Source: Nocardia sp. NBC_00403 (lineage in GTDB: Bacteria; Actinomycetota; Actinomycetes; Mycobacteriales; Mycobacteriaceae). From it: DNA of 64,000 nt. The DNA lies in NCBI RefSeq assembly GCF_036046055.1, contig NZ_CP107939.1, positions 1,674,001 to 1,738,000 of the forward strand. Reading direction: 5' to 3'. The notes under the pieces are model-generated. The model was not told the DNA's origin. It made no database searches and saw nothing but the letters and a program-made list of their open reading frames with translations. Made by a program: the position numbers and the translations under genes. The first letter of the stretch is position 1. Every line of letters starts with the position of its first letter. Below, one piece after another: positions 10,248-19,444 of the stretch.

Positions 10248-10720
10248 AGCTCAAACCGACCCGAATCTGGGATCTGCTGGCGAATGTCGTCACCGCGGCT
10301 GTCATCGCGTGGGTCGCCACCCGGCTGGCCTACAGTAATTTCCCGCCGATATCGAACTTTGCGGGCGCGTCGCTATACCCGGTGGCCGCGATCGAGGTGG
10401 CCCTCGCCTTCGTGATCCGCAGCCGGGTCAACGACCACGAGATCGGTAACGGCACCCACCAGCTGCATCCGATCACCGCGGCCCGCGCGGTCGCGCTGGC
10501 GAAGGCGTCTGCCCAGGTAGGGTCGCTCGCGGCCGGAGTCTGGCTGGGTTTCCTGTGCTGGGTGCTGCCGCAGCGCGGCACGTTGCGTGCGGCCGCGGCG
10601 GACAGTCCGAGTGCGGTCGTCGGCATGCTCGCGGGGGTGGCACTGGTTGCTGCAGCACTGTGGCTCGAGTATTGCTGTCGTGCGCCGGACGATCCTTCGG
10701 ACGATCCAGCAACTACATAG
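10244..10720 (+). CDS. DUF3180 integral membrane protein
   Basis: A 158-residue protein with four predicted membrane helices (about 10-30, 40-60, 85-105 and 125-145) and a short polar tail ending DPSDDPATT. It corresponds in position and sequence style to M. tuberculosis Rv3605c, the conserved membrane gene following folK. The GTG start overlaps the folK stop (GTGA), so it is part of the folate operon, but no function is known. Confidence 0.85.
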   Translation: MKLKPTRIWDLLANVVTAAVIAWVATRLAYSNFPPISNFAGASLYPVAAIEVALAFVIRSRVNDHEIGNGTHQLHPITAARAVALAKASAQVGSLAAGVWLGFLCWVLPQRGTLRAAAADSPSAVVGMLAGVALVAAALWLEYCCRAPDDPSDDPATT

Positions 10721-10754
10721 CAAGTATTCTTTGCGGAATAGCCACAGCTGATTA

Positions 10755-10780
10755 GTAGCGTGGCTCGCCATCCACGCTAC
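10755..10780. other. Perfect 9-bp hairpin before the DUF6779-like gene
   Basis: GTAGCGTGG and CCACGCTAC flank an 8-base loop and end 10 bases before the ATG at 10791. No T-tract follows, so it is not a classical terminator; it could be an operator or a 5' UTR hairpin. Confidence 0.4.
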
Positions 10781-10790
10781 CCTGGCGTCC

Positions 10791-11750
10791 ATGGTTTCAC
10801 CCTCCCGTAGCAGCAGTTCCCGTCGGCGGCGGGACGATGCGGGAAAATTGTTCATTGGTGTCTTGATTCTGTTCGGTCTGGTTGCCAGCGTTTTCCTCGT
10901 TTTCAGCGACAGTCTGCAATTTGTTCGAATCGGCCTCGTTGCGGCCCTGTGGGCGGCCGTGGTCGGCGCCCTGGCTGCCACGCGGTACCGCAAAGAGGCC
11001 ACGATCGACAAGGCGAAGGTTCGCGACCTGCAGACGGTGTACGAGCTCCAGTTGGAGCGCGAGATCACCGCCCGCCGCGAATACGAGCTCGGCATCGAGT
11101 CGCGCGTGCGCGCGGAGGTGGGGGCGGACGCCACCGAGATCGCCGCGCTCCGCGCCGAACTCACCGTACTCAGGCAGAGCCTGCAGCGCCTCTTCGACGG
11201 CGATCTGCCGATGGACCGGCCCGCGCTGCGCGCGGACGCGACCCGGATTCACGAGCTCCCCAGCGCGCTCGCTGATCCGGCGAACGATAGCTCTGGGAAT
11301 ACCGACGGTCGCGGGTACATGGGCCCTCAGCAACCACGCAGCAGTGTCACCCCGGTGTTCGTCGCGGATCATCCCGAGCCGCCGATGTTCGCAAGCCCTT
11401 TCGACGAACCGGTCACCGCCGAGACCGCCGTGGTCCCGCTCGAGTCCGACGACGAGCTGAGCGCCGCCGAGATCACCGACGTCGAGATCGATCGGCACTC
11501 CGAGCCGCTCCAGCCGACGCACGGCTGGGCCGACGCCTTCACCGAAGAGCCGCCGCCCCCGATCCAGCCGCAGCCGGCGCCACAGCCGCAGGCGGCCCGC
11601 CCCACCACCTCCGCGCCATCGGTCGGCACCCCGACCTCCCGCCGCCGCCGCCGTGTCGACCCCGACGCGGACTCCGGCAATTCCTCGCGGCGTCTCTCGG
11701 TGGCCGAGATCATGGCGAACCTGCAGTCGGAGGAAAACGGCCGCAGATAG
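10791..11750 (+). CDS. DUF6779-like membrane protein with coiled coil
   Basis: A 319-residue protein matching the position of M. tuberculosis Rv3604c. After a basic Ser/Arg-rich N terminus come two membrane helices (LFIGVLILFGLVASVFLVF and IGLVAALWAAVVGALAA, about 20-65), then a charged coiled coil (about 66-130: KVRDLQTVYELQLEREITAR and following) and a long low-complexity tail rich in Pro, Gln, Ser and acidic residues ending SRRLSVAEIMANLQSEENGRR. The tail faces the cytoplasm by the positive-inside rule. Function is unknown; location between the folate and pantothenate clusters is conserved. Confidence 0.8.
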   Translation: MVSPSRSSSSRRRRDDAGKLFIGVLILFGLVASVFLVFSDSLQFVRIGLVAALWAAVVGALAATRYRKEATIDKAKVRDLQTVYELQLEREITARREYELGIESRVRAEVGADATEIAALRAELTVLRQSLQRLFDGDLPMDRPALRADATRIHELPSALADPANDSSGNTDGRGYMGPQQPRSSVTPVFVADHPEPPMFASPFDEPVTAETAVVPLESDDELSAAEITDVEIDRHSEPLQPTHGWADAFTEEPPPPIQPQPAPQPQAARPTTSAPSVGTPTSRRRRRVDPDADSGNSSRRLSVAEIMANLQSEENGRR

Positions 11751-11908
11751 CAGCACTGCGGTGTAAATCACGCCGGTGCCGCATGGCATCGGCAAACCCG
11801 AGGCCGATATCCTCGTGACGTAACGTCCGGTACCCGCATGGCGGGACTGGAACGGATCAAGCGCTGGGACGGACGAGTGTCCGGCCATCGCACTTCGAGA
11901 GGACAACG

Positions 11909-12868
11909 TTGACCTCGAGTTCTGGCAACGAGCCGGTGCGTGCCGGCACCGAGCCTGCGGGCTTCGACCCCGCGCCCGCACGACTGACGGTGGGAATCGT
12001 CTCGGCGGGACGCGTCGGCTCGGCACTCGGTGCGGCACTCGAGCGCGCCGGGCACGTGGTGTTCGGCGTCGCCGCGATTTCCGATGCTTCCGTGCAGCGG
12101 GCGCGTACCAGGCTGCCCGATTCCGAGATCCTGCCCGTCGAGCAGGTGGCGGCCCGCAGCGAGTTGCTGCTGCTCGCGGTGCCCGACGCCGAATTGGCCG
12201 GGCTGGTTCGTGGTCTCGCCGGTGCGGGCGTGGTGCGGCCGGGCACGATCGTGGCGCACACTTCGGGCGCCAATGGTGTAGCCGTGCTCGCCCCGCTCGC
12301 CGCGTTGGGCGCGCTGCCGCTGGCCATCCATCCCGCGATGACCTTCACCGGCCACGACGAGGACCTGGCCCGGCTCGGCAACGCCTGCTTCGGGGTCACC
12401 GCGGCCGACGAGGTCGGCTTCGCCATCGCGCAGGCCCTGGTGATCGAAATGGGCGGTGAACCGGTCCGCGTCCAGGAGGAGAACCGCCAGCTCTATCACG
12501 CGGCTCTGGCCCATGGCAGCAATCATCTCGTGACGGTGATCGTCGATGCAGTCGCCGCGCTGCGCACCGCGCTGTCCGGTCCGGGCCTGCTCGGCCAGCA
12601 GGTCGTCGACGATCAGCCGAACGGTTTGGCGGAGCGGCTGCTTGCCCCGCTGGCCTCTGCCGCGCTCGACAATGCGCTGCGCCGAGGCCAATCCGCGCTC
12701 ACCGGCCCGGTGGCGCGTGGTGACACGGACGCCGTTGTGGCGCATCTGGCCGCGCTGGAAGCCGTCGATACCCGGCTGGCCGCGGGGTATCGCGCGCTGT
12801 CGCTGCGCACGGCCGAGCGCGCCAAGACCAATCCCGCCCTGATCGAACTGCTGGAAGGACGCCGATAA
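11909..12868 (+). CDS. Rossmann-like/DUF2520 domain oxidoreductase-type protein
   Basis: A 319-residue protein with an N-terminal Rossmann fold ([21 protein letters not shown], about residues 28-50; [11 protein letters not shown]) and a C-terminal DUF2520 domain containing [10 protein letters not shown] and [14 protein letters not shown]. The fold resembles ketopantoate or 6-phosphogluconate-type dehydrogenases. It stands directly before panC and overlaps it by one base, as Rv3603c does in M. tuberculosis, which suggests a role tied to pantoate supply, though this is not shown. TTG start at 11909 after GAGAGGACAAC. Confidence 0.85.
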   Translation: MTSSSGNEPVRAGTEPAGFDPAPARLTVGIVSAGRVGSALGAALERAGHVVFGVAAISDASVQRARTRLPDSEILPVEQVAARSELLLLAVPDAELAGLVRGLAGAGVVRPGTIVAHTSGANGVAVLAPLAALGALPLAIHPAMTFTGHDEDLARLGNACFGVTAADEVGFAIAQALVIEMGGEPVRVQEENRQLYHAALAHGSNHLVTVIVDAVAALRTALSGPGLLGQQVVDDQPNGLAERLLAPLASAALDNALRRGQSALTGPVARGDTDAVVAHLAALEAVDTRLAAGYRALSLRTAERAKTNPALIELLEGRR

Positions 12869-13821
12869 TGGATCCGAAATTGCGCGGTACCTTCCGGCCG
12901 GGCGAGCTGACCGTGCACCACGATCCCGCGGTGATCCAGGCGGTCTCGAAGGCGCTGCGCGGCGTCGGCCGCACCGTGGGCCTGGTGCCGACGATGGGTG
13001 CACTGCACGAGGGACACCTGGAGATCGTGCGCCGCGCCAAGCGGACCAACCAGGTCGTGATCGTCTCGATCTTCGTGAATCCCCTGCAATTCGGTGCGGG
13101 CGAGGACCTGGACAAATATCCGCGCACCCTGGACGCCGATGTGGAGCTGCTCCGCAAGGAGGGCGTGGAATTGGTGTTCGCACCCAGCGCGGCCGATATG
13201 TACCCGGACGGCATGCGGACCACGGTGCACCCCGGTCCGGTCGGCGCGGAGCTGGAGGGCGCGAGCCGCCCGACGCATTTCACGGGTGTGCTGACCGTGG
13301 TCGCCAAGCTGTTGCAGATCGCGAAGCCGACCGAGGCATTCTTCGGTGAGAAGGACTACCAGCAACTCACGCTGATCCGGCAGCTGGTTCGCGACCTGAA
13401 CTTCGACGTGAAGATCGTTGCGCTGCCGACCGTCCGCGAGCCCGATGGTCTCGCACTGTCATCTCGCAATCGGTACCTGGATGCGGCGCAACGGGAATCG
13501 GCGCTCGCCCTGTCGGCTGCGCTGGCCGCCGGCAAGCACGCGGGCGGCCTGGGTGCGGAAGCCGTGCTCGCCGCGGCGCGTGGTGCCCTCGACGCCGCGG
13601 CAGGCGTCGAGCTCGACTATCTCGAATTGCGGTCATCGACCCTCGGTCCCGCGCCCGCCAACGGAAATGCCCGGCTGCTCGTCGCGGCCAAGGTCGGCGC
13701 CACCCGGCTGATCGATAACACGGCCGTGGCGCTCGGTGCGCCGGTCGACGGCGGCCATCCCACACTTCCCGATTCGCGCGCAGCCGCGGACGACTCCCAG
13801 CCTGCCCAGGCCAACATTTAG
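12868..13821 (+). CDS. panC: Pantothenate synthetase
   Basis: Joins D-pantoate and beta-alanine using ATP. The 317 residues contain the nucleotide motif [17 protein letters not shown] (HxGH), FVNPLQFG, the pantoate-site segment [25 protein letters not shown] and LSSRNRYL. The start shares its A with the stop of the preceding gene (TAATG). panD follows 15 bp downstream and supplies its beta-alanine substrate. Confidence 0.96.
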   Translation: MDPKLRGTFRPGELTVHHDPAVIQAVSKALRGVGRTVGLVPTMGALHEGHLEIVRRAKRTNQVVIVSIFVNPLQFGAGEDLDKYPRTLDADVELLRKEGVELVFAPSAADMYPDGMRTTVHPGPVGAELEGASRPTHFTGVLTVVAKLLQIAKPTEAFFGEKDYQQLTLIRQLVRDLNFDVKIVALPTVREPDGLALSSRNRYLDAAQRESALALSAALAAGKHAGGLGAEAVLAAARGALDAAAGVELDYLELRSSTLGPAPANGNARLLVAAKVGATRLIDNTAVALGAPVDGGHPTLPDSRAAADDSQPAQANI

Positions 13822-13836
13822 GAAAGGGCGACGACG

Positions 13837-14328
13837 ATGTTGCGCACCATGATGAAGTCGAAGATCCACCGTGCCACGGTGACCCATGCCGATCTGCACT
13901 ACGTCGGCTCGGTGACCGTCGACCAGGATCTGCTCGACGCCGCCGATCTGCTCGAGGGCGAGCAGGTCTGCATCGTCGATATCGACAACGGCGCCCGCTT
14001 GGAGACCTATGTGATCGCGGGCGAGCGTGGTTCCGGCGTGATCGGAATCAATGGCGCCGCAGCCCATCTCGTCCACCCCGGTGACCTGGTCATTTTGATC
14101 GCCTACGGGATGATGGACGAGGCCGAGATCCGCGAGTACGCCCCGAAGGTGGTATTCGTCGACGATGCCAACCGTCCGACCGACCTCGGCTCGGATCCGG
14201 CGCATGCACCGGTGGGCTCCGGCCTGGTCACCCCCCGCACATTGACCGCCGCAGTGTCCGAGGCGCCATTCGCGGGGCCCGCCGTGGTTTCGCAGGCGGC
14301 CGCCTCCGTGCCCGTCGCGCACGTCTGA
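13837..14328 (+). CDS. panD: Aspartate 1-decarboxylase proenzyme
   Basis: Makes beta-alanine from aspartate; the pyruvoyl cofactor arises by self-cleavage between Gly24 and Ser25, seen here in HYVGSVT. Tyr58 lies in [21 protein letters not shown]. At 163 residues it is about 24 longer than the M. tuberculosis enzyme, with an Ala/Val-rich C-terminal tail after [14 protein letters not shown]-terminal extension in the mycobacterial protein is involved in pyrazinoic acid binding; whether this tail behaves similarly is unknown. Confidence 0.95.
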   Translation: MLRTMMKSKIHRATVTHADLHYVGSVTVDQDLLDAADLLEGEQVCIVDIDNGARLETYVIAGERGSGVIGINGAAAHLVHPGDLVILIAYGMMDEAEIREYAPKVVFVDDANRPTDLGSDPAHAPVGSGLVTPRTLTAAVSEAPFAGPAVVSQAAASVPVAHV

Positions 14329-14333
14329 CGGCC

Positions 14334-15131
14334 ATGCTGCTGGCCATCGATGTCCGCAACACCAGCATCGAGCTGGGCCTTTTCTCCGGCAGCGGCACCC
14401 ACGCGAAGCTCGCCAGGCACTGGCGGATGCACACCAATCCACTGCTGACTGCGGACGAGTTCGCCATGCAGGTGCGCGGCCTCGTCGGCGCCCAGGTGGA
14501 GGAAATCGTCGGGGTCTCGGCACTGTCGACGGTTCCGCCGGTGCTGCGTGAGATCCGGACGATGCTGCATCGCTATTGGGAGAATCTGCCGCATGTGGTG
14601 GTGGAACCCGGTGTGCGCACCGGAATTCCGCTGCTCGTCGACAACCCCAAGGAAATCGGCGCCGACCGTATCGTGAACACCCTTGCCGCACACCATCTTT
14701 ACGGCACCGCCGCGATCGTCGTCGATTTCGGCACGGCGACCACCGTCGATCTGGTTTCGGCGAAGGGCGAATTTCTCGGCGGGGTGCTTGCGCCCGGTGT
14801 GGAGATTTCCAGCGAGGCGCTGATCGAGCGCGCCGCGCTGCGCCGGGTGGAGTTGGCGCGCCCGCGCTCGGTGGTCGGCAAGAACACCGTGGAGGCTATT
14901 CAGTCCGGCGCGATTTTCGGTTTCGCGGGCTTGGTCGACGGCCTGATCGATCGGATACGCGACGAATTCGATGCCTTTGCCGGTGATGATGTGACGATCG
15001 TCGCAACCGGTGCGAGCGCGCCGCTGATCGTCCCCGAGTCCGAAACAATCGACCACCACCAGCCGCATCTGACCCTGACCGGCCTGCGTCTGGTCTACGA
15101 ACGTAACCAGCGCAGGAAGGGAACTGCTTGA
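14334..15131 (+). CDS. coaX: Type III pantothenate kinase
   Basis: Phosphorylates pantothenate, the first committed step to CoA. It has 265 residues of ASKHA fold: phosphate motif [14 protein letters not shown] (with Arg where most type III enzymes have Gly, as in M. tuberculosis CoaX), [20 protein letters not shown], the catalytic [14 protein letters not shown] and [11 protein letters not shown]. It follows panD by 5 bp and closes the operon. M. tuberculosis CoaX has been reported inactive in vitro; here the [10 protein letters not shown] motif keeps the usual GTATT residues rather than the altered GSSIC seen there, so this copy may be active. Confidence 0.92.
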   Translation: MLLAIDVRNTSIELGLFSGSGTHAKLARHWRMHTNPLLTADEFAMQVRGLVGAQVEEIVGVSALSTVPPVLREIRTMLHRYWENLPHVVVEPGVRTGIPLLVDNPKEIGADRIVNTLAAHHLYGTAAIVVDFGTATTVDLVSAKGEFLGGVLAPGVEISSEALIERAALRRVELARPRSVVGKNTVEAIQSGAIFGFAGLVDGLIDRIRDEFDAFAGDDVTIVATGASAPLIVPESETIDHHQPHLTLTGLRLVYERNQRRKGTA

Positions 15132-15192
15132 TGTCCCCGCTTTCCACTATTGGGAAGGCGAAAGGAAATCGAGTGGGCGGTTCACGCTCTGC

Positions 15193-15206
15193 TACACTCG
15201 CAACCG
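15193..15206 (+). promoter_or_regulatory. Promoter -10 for a leaderless transcript
   Basis: TACACT at 15193-15198 is followed after 7 bases by the GTG of the cysteine leader ORF at 15206, which is the expected transcription start distance. This predicts a leaderless mRNA whose first codon is the GTG. Confidence 0.6.
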
Positions 15207-15247
15207 TGTATTTCCGTGTGCGCACCCAGGAGTGTTGTCGAGGCTGA
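15206..15247 (+). CDS. Cysteine-rich leader peptide (13 aa, probably leaderless)
   Basis: GTG start, sequence VYFRVRTQECCRG, stop TGA at 15245. The adjacent Cys codons 10 and 11 (15233-15238) lie immediately before a set of overlapping inverted repeats and 68 bases before the cysteine dioxygenase gene. Leaderless short ORFs with consecutive Cys codons are established cysteine-responsive attenuators in mycobacteria, where a ribosome stalled for Cys-tRNA changes mRNA folding near the next ribosome site. The peptide itself probably has no function. Confidence 0.75.
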   Translation: MYFRVRTQECCRG

Positions 15248-15310
15248 TCCAGCCTCGACCGTTCGAGGCTGACCAAGTCCCTCGACCGTCGATACACTTC
15301 CTGGAGATTC
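15233..15310 (+). promoter_or_regulatory. Putative cysteine-responsive attenuator with alternative hairpins
   Basis: Segment 1 TCGAGGCT (15238-15245), segment 2 AGCCTCGA (15251-15258), segment 3 TCGAGGCT (15263-15270) and segment 4 CCTCGA (15280-15285) allow exclusive pairings 1:2, 2:3 and 3:4. Segment 1 starts within the second Cys codon and ends at the leader stop codon, so ribosome position would decide the pairing. TCCAG at 15248-15252 is also complementary to CTGGA at 15301-15305, which overlaps the ribosome site of the dioxygenase gene. No terminator T-tract is visible, so control would be at translation. Confidence 0.65.
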
Positions 15311-15314
15311 GCTC

Positions 15315-15935
15315 ATGCGTTCTTCTGTTCTTTCTCTTTCTTCCGCACGGGACGCCCTTTCGGCTACTCCGCCGCTGGATCGTGCTGTCGCACCCGCACT
15401 GCCAACCCGCCTGCGTCCCGCCGATCTGCTCCGGCTGACCGACGAGGGTGCCGAGGACGTGCTCAGCGGCCGCTACGACCATCTGCTCCCGGCCGAGGGG
15501 GTGTGGCCTGCCGAGGAACGCTGGGCGACCAGGCTACTCGCCGACGACGAGGTCGATGTCTGGCTGATCAGCTGGACCCCCGGCAAATCCACCGAATTGC
15601 ACGATCATGCCGGATCGCTCGGCGCCTTGACCGTACTGAGTGGCGCTCTCTCCGAATTCCGTTGGAACGGAAAGGAATTGCGGCGCCGCACGCTCACCGC
15701 GGGTGATCAGGCCTCGTTCCCGATCGGCTGGGTGCACGACGTCATGCGTGCGCCTGCCGGCCCACGTCCGGTTACCGACAACACCGCCGAGTCCGTCGGC
15801 CCACTCGATCCGACGCTCAGCGTGCATGCCTATTCGCCGCCGCTCACTGCCATGTCCTATTACGAGGTCACCGGCCACGGCACCCTGCGGCGCACCCGAA
15901 CCGTCCTCACCGACCAGCCCGAAGGCGATATGTAA
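15315..15935 (+). CDS. Cysteine dioxygenase family protein
   Basis: Iron cupin enzyme oxidising cysteine to cysteine sulfinate. The 206 residues hold the metal-binding STELHDHAGSLGALTVLSG (His-x-His) and the third histidine in FPIGWVHDVM, followed by SPPLTAMSYYEV. The start is ATG 15315 with GGAG at 15303-15306. The gene overlaps the rhodanese gene by one base (TAATG), so sulfur handling is coupled. Related thiol dioxygenases (for example 3-mercaptopropionate) cannot be excluded. Confidence 0.88.
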   Translation: MRSSVLSLSSARDALSATPPLDRAVAPALPTRLRPADLLRLTDEGAEDVLSGRYDHLLPAEGVWPAEERWATRLLADDEVDVWLISWTPGKSTELHDHAGSLGALTVLSGALSEFRWNGKELRRRTLTAGDQASFPIGWVHDVMRAPAGPRPVTDNTAESVGPLDPTLSVHAYSPPLTAMSYYEVTGHGTLRRTRTVLTDQPEGDM

Positions 15936-16366
15936 TGACCCGTTTGACCATCGATCAGATGCTGGACAACGCGCGGGCCCAGCTGAACCGGATCTATGCG
16001 TTCGAATTGCCGGAGGCGCTCGCACGGGGCGCGATTCTGGTGGACATCCGTCCCCAGGCCCAGCGCGGCCGTGAAGGCTCGCTGCCCGGCGCCCTTGTGA
16101 TCGAGCGCAATGTCCTGGAATGGCGATTGGACCCCACCAGTTCCGCGCGTTTGGCACTGGCCGCCGATCATGATGTGGAATGGATCATCGTCTGCTCGGA
16201 GGGCTATACCTCCAGTCTCGCCGCCGCCGCGTTGCAGCAACTCGGACTGCATCGGGCGACCGATGTGATCGGCGGCTACCAGGCGATGAAGGCGGCGAGC
16301 CTGCTCACCATCGGAATCCAGGCGCCGCACTTCGCGCGTGCGGTGGATGCGCTCGCCTCGCTGTAA
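15935..16366 (+). CDS. Rhodanese-like domain protein
   Basis: A single-domain sulfurtransferase of 143 residues. It has AILVDIRPQAQRGREGSLPGA, typical of the N-terminal part of rhodanese, and an active-site loop WIIVCSEGYTSSLAA with the catalytic cysteine, ending in VIGGYQAMKAA. Co-translation with the cysteine dioxygenase and the shared cysteine leader upstream indicate a role in sulfane sulfur or sulfite metabolism from cysteine. Confidence 0.88.
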   Translation: MTRLTIDQMLDNARAQLNRIYAFELPEALARGAILVDIRPQAQRGREGSLPGALVIERNVLEWRLDPTSSARLALAADHDVEWIIVCSEGYTSSLAAAALQQLGLHRATDVIGGYQAMKAASLLTIGIQAPHFARAVDALASL

Positions 16367-16561
16367 TTGCCGACGATTTAGTTCTATCTTGAAATAGTCC
16401 GTGGCACAGTGGGTTTCGTGTACGACCTGGTCTCGCGGGGGATCTCGGCCTACGAAAAACCGGTCGCGGTCGCGCGCGGGAACCGCTGCCGACTCGTTAC
16501 TCTGCAGTAGTGCACGGGCGGCTCGCAAAACGATTTCCGGTGCCCGCTAGTGTTGTTGGAT

Positions 16562-18130
16562 GTGAGCACCCCGAACACGCCCTCGTCCGGTCGCTCTGCG
16601 GGTTCGGTTCCTGCGGAGCAATCAAGCCCAACCGCGCCCGAAGTAGATGACGCGCCGGAGCAGATACGGATTCGCAGGGAGAAGCGCGAGCGCCTGCTCG
16701 CCGACGGTGGTGAGGCATATCCGGTCGTCGTGCCCCGCACGCATACCCTCGCCGAAATTCGGTCGGCCTATCCGGATCTGGCGGCGGACACGCAGACCGG
16801 CCTGCAGGCCGGTGTAGCGGGCCGCGTCATATTCATGCGTAATACCGGCAAGCTATGTTTCGCGACACTGCAGGAGGGTGACGGCACCAAGCTGCAGGCG
16901 ATGATCAGCCTGAACGGTGTCGGCGCCGATGCGCTCGCGGCGTGGAAGTCCGATGTGGACCTCGGTGACTTCGTTTTCGTGCACGGTGAGGTCATCTCGT
17001 CGCGGACCGGCGAATTGAGCGTTATGGCCGATTCCTGGTCCATGGCTGCCAAGTCGCTGCGGCCGCTGCCGGTCGCGCACAAGGAGATGAACGAGGAGTC
17101 CCGGGTTCGGCAGCGTTATGTCGATCTGATCGTGCGCCCCGAGGCCAGGGAAATGGCCAGGACCAGGGTCGCGGTCGTGCGTGCGATGCGCAATGCCTTG
17201 GAGCGTCGCGGATTCCTCGAGGTCGAGACCCCGATGCTGCAGACACTGCACGGCGGTGCGGCGGCCAGGCCGTTCGTCACTCGTTCGAATGCCCTCGATA
17301 TGGACCTCTACCTGCGAATTGCGCCGGAACTGTTCCTCAAGAGGTGTGTGGTCGGCGGCCTGGAGCACGTCTTCGAGATCAACAGGAACTTCCGTAACGA
17401 GGGTTCGGACTCTACGCATTCGCCGGAGTTCGCGATGCTGGAAACATACCAGGCATACGGCACCTACGACGATGCACAGCGCATGACCCGAGAATTGGTG
17501 CAGGAAGTTGCGCAGGAGGTGTTCGGCACGCAGGTGGTGACTCTCGCGGACGGCACCGAATATGATCTGCGCGGTGAGTGGACAACAGTAGAGATGTACC
17601 CCTCGCTGTCTGATGCACTGGGTGTCTCGGTCACTCCGGAAACGTCGGTTTCGGAATTGCGCGCACTTGCCGATCGGGTCGGTCTGGAAATTCCGGAAGA
17701 CAAGGGCTATGGCCACGGCAAACTTGTAGAAGAACTGTGGGAACACCAGTACGGCGACAAGTTGTACGCCCCCACATTCGTGCGCGACTTCCCGGTGGAG
17801 ACCTCGCCGCTCACCAGACAGCATCGGAGCAATCCTGGAGTTACCGAGAAGTGGGACCTCTATGTGCGCGGCTTCGAGTTGGCAACGGGCTATTCGGAGT
17901 TGGTCGATCCGGTGATCCAGCGCGAGCGGTTCGTCGACCAAGCGCGGTTGGCCGCGCAGGGTGACGACGAGGCCATGCTCCTCGACGAGGACTTCCTTGC
18001 CGCGATGGAGCACGGCATGCCTCCGACAACGGGTACAGGTATGGGAATCGATCGGTTGTTGATGGCACTCACGGGATTGGGAATCCGCGAAACGATACTG
18101 TTCCCAATTGTGCGTCCAGTCACTCGCTGA
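16562..18130 (+). CDS. lysS: Lysyl-tRNA synthetase, class II
   Basis: Charges tRNA-Lys. The protein has an N-terminal OB-fold anticodon domain (about 60-165: [20 protein letters not shown]) and a class II catalytic core with motif 1 ([10 protein letters not shown]), motif 2 ([24 protein letters not shown]) and motif 3 ([13 protein letters not shown]). The GTG at 16562 (VSTPNTPSS) is preferred by similarity to mycobacterial LysS starts, giving 522 residues; GTG 16550 and two TTG codons between are alternatives. The lysS-lsr2-clpC order is conserved in mycobacteria. Confidence 0.95.
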   Translation: MSTPNTPSSGRSAGSVPAEQSSPTAPEVDDAPEQIRIRREKRERLLADGGEAYPVVVPRTHTLAEIRSAYPDLAADTQTGLQAGVAGRVIFMRNTGKLCFATLQEGDGTKLQAMISLNGVGADALAAWKSDVDLGDFVFVHGEVISSRTGELSVMADSWSMAAKSLRPLPVAHKEMNEESRVRQRYVDLIVRPEAREMARTRVAVVRAMRNALERRGFLEVETPMLQTLHGGAAARPFVTRSNALDMDLYLRIAPELFLKRCVVGGLEHVFEINRNFRNEGSDSTHSPEFAMLETYQAYGTYDDAQRMTRELVQEVAQEVFGTQVVTLADGTEYDLRGEWTTVEMYPSLSDALGVSVTPETSVSELRALADRVGLEIPEDKGYGHGKLVEELWEHQYGDKLYAPTFVRDFPVETSPLTRQHRSNPGVTEKWDLYVRGFELATGYSELVDPVIQRERFVDQARLAAQGDDEAMLLDEDFLAAMEHGMPPTTGTGMGIDRLLMALTGLGIRETILFPIVRPVTR

Positions 18131-18246
18131 CCATCGGATTCCATACCGCAGCTCCCCGTCTTGGAATTTTCGAAATTCGGGGTATTCTTGCCTCGGGTAA
18201 TCGGCCTAGTATGCGGGTCGCACGATTTCGAGAGGACGTTCATCTC

Positions 18247-18606
18247 ATGGCAAAGAAGGTCACCGTTAGCCTGATCGACGATGTCGACGGTGAGTCCATC
18301 GCGGACGAGACCATCGAGTTTGCGATCGACGGTGTTTCGTACGAGATCGACCTGTCGTCGGCAAATGCGTCGAAGCTGCGCGACGGGCTGGAAGAGTGGG
18401 TTTCGAGTGCTCGGCGCGTGAGCGGCCGACGTCGCGTCAAGGCTGCGGTCGCGGCGGCTGGAAGCCCGAAGAGCCGGGTCTCGATCGATCGTGAACAAAG
18501 TGCTGCAATTCGCGAGTGGGCGCGCCGTAATGGCCACAAGGTGTCCGCACGGGGTCGAATCTCCGCCGACATCACCGATGCGTACAACAAGGCTGCGAAG
18601 GCCTGA
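18247..18606 (+). CDS. lsr2: Nucleoid-associated protein Lsr2
   Basis: H-NS-like protein that bridges AT-rich DNA and silences foreign genes. The 119 residues have the N-terminal dimerisation beta strands ([20 protein letters not shown]), a basic linker and the C-terminal DNA-binding domain with Trp91 and the minor-groove RGR hook at residues 102-104 (VSARGRIS). The start is ATG 18247 after AGAGGACG; upstream in-frame codons lack the family sequence. A strong terminator follows. Confidence 0.96.
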   Translation: MAKKVTVSLIDDVDGESIADETIEFAIDGVSYEIDLSSANASKLRDGLEEWVSSARRVSGRRRVKAAVAAAGSPKSRVSIDREQSAAIREWARRNGHKVSARGRISADITDAYNKAAKA

Positions 18607-18622
18607 GTTTCTCTATTTTCGG

Positions 18623-18672
18623 GCTGCCGCCCGGGCAAATCGTGCGACGCCCGGGCGGCAGCTACTTTTTTT
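18623..18672 (+). terminator. Rho-independent terminator after lsr2
   Basis: A perfect 14-bp stem (GCTGCCGCCCGGGC and GCCCGGGCGGCAGC, 12-base loop) is followed by TAC and seven T residues, starting 17 bases after the lsr2 stop. Confidence 0.92.
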
Positions 18673-18820
18673 GATAGGTCTTCGATATGGCAAGAAGGCC
18701 GCACGCGGTGACGCTGCCGCGCCGGGCCGCCGCGATCTTGCTCGCCGAACCGGGACACGGCACCATGGAAACTGTGCAGACGATGTCACCGACGGTATGG
18801 AGAGATGGGGGATCGGGGCA

Positions 18821-19444
18821 GTGACTGCATTCGTCGGATCATTGTTGCGGTTCACTGATGACGAGGGACGTCAGCAGGAGCTGATGCTCACCGCGGACCA
18901 GCAGCGCATCACCATCGGCCGTTCCCCGCAGGCCGATTTGGCGTTGCCGTGGGACGCCGAGGTCTCCCGCCTGCACGCGGCCGTCGAGTATCTCGGTGCG
19001 CATTGGACCATCGTCGACGACGGCCTGTCCCGCAACGGCACCTTCATCAACGGCGAGCGGTTGGTCGGCAGGCGCCGGCTGATGGCGGGCGATCGAATTC
19101 GGGTCGGCACCTCGCTGGTGTCATTTCATGATTTCGGTGGCGTGGCCGATGAGGCCACCAGGACCTCGACCGGCTCGATACCGACATTGCGCTCACTCAC
19201 CGAGACGCAGCACGCGGTGTTGATCGCACTGTGCCGTCCGTACAAGAACGGGGCGGGCTTCGCCACCCCCGCCTCCAATCAGCAGATCGCCGACGAACTG
19301 TTCCTCAGCGTCGATGCGATCAAGACACATTTGCGTGCGCTGTTCGCCAAGTTCGGCGTGGAAAGTCTCCCGCAGAACCTCAAAAGAGTGCGCCTCGCAG
19401 GCCTCGCCATGCAGAGCGGTCTCATTTCCGACCGGGATCTGTGA
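18821..19444 (+). CDS. FHA domain protein with C-terminal helix-turn-helix
   Basis: A 207-residue protein. Residues about 1-105 form a forkhead-associated phosphothreonine-binding domain with the hallmarks ITIGRSPQADLALPWDAEVS RLHA and LSRNGTFINGERL. The C-terminal part (TPASNQQIADELFLSVDAIK THLRALFAKFGV) looks like a LuxR-type or winged helix-turn-helix. This points to a regulator that reads a Ser/Thr kinase signal. GTG 18821 is preferred for its GGGG-rich upstream sequence; ATG 18797 is eight codons earlier. It lies after the lsr2 terminator and is probably transcribed on its own. Confidence 0.82.
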   Translation: MTAFVGSLLRFTDDEGRQQELMLTADQQRITIGRSPQADLALPWDAEVSRLHAAVEYLGAHWTIVDDGLSRNGTFINGERLVGRRRLMAGDRIRVGTSLVSFHDFGGVADEATRTSTGSIPTLRSLTETQHAVLIALCRPYKNGAGFATPASNQQIADELFLSVDAIKTHLRALFAKFGVESLPQNLKRVRLAGLAMQSGLISDRDL

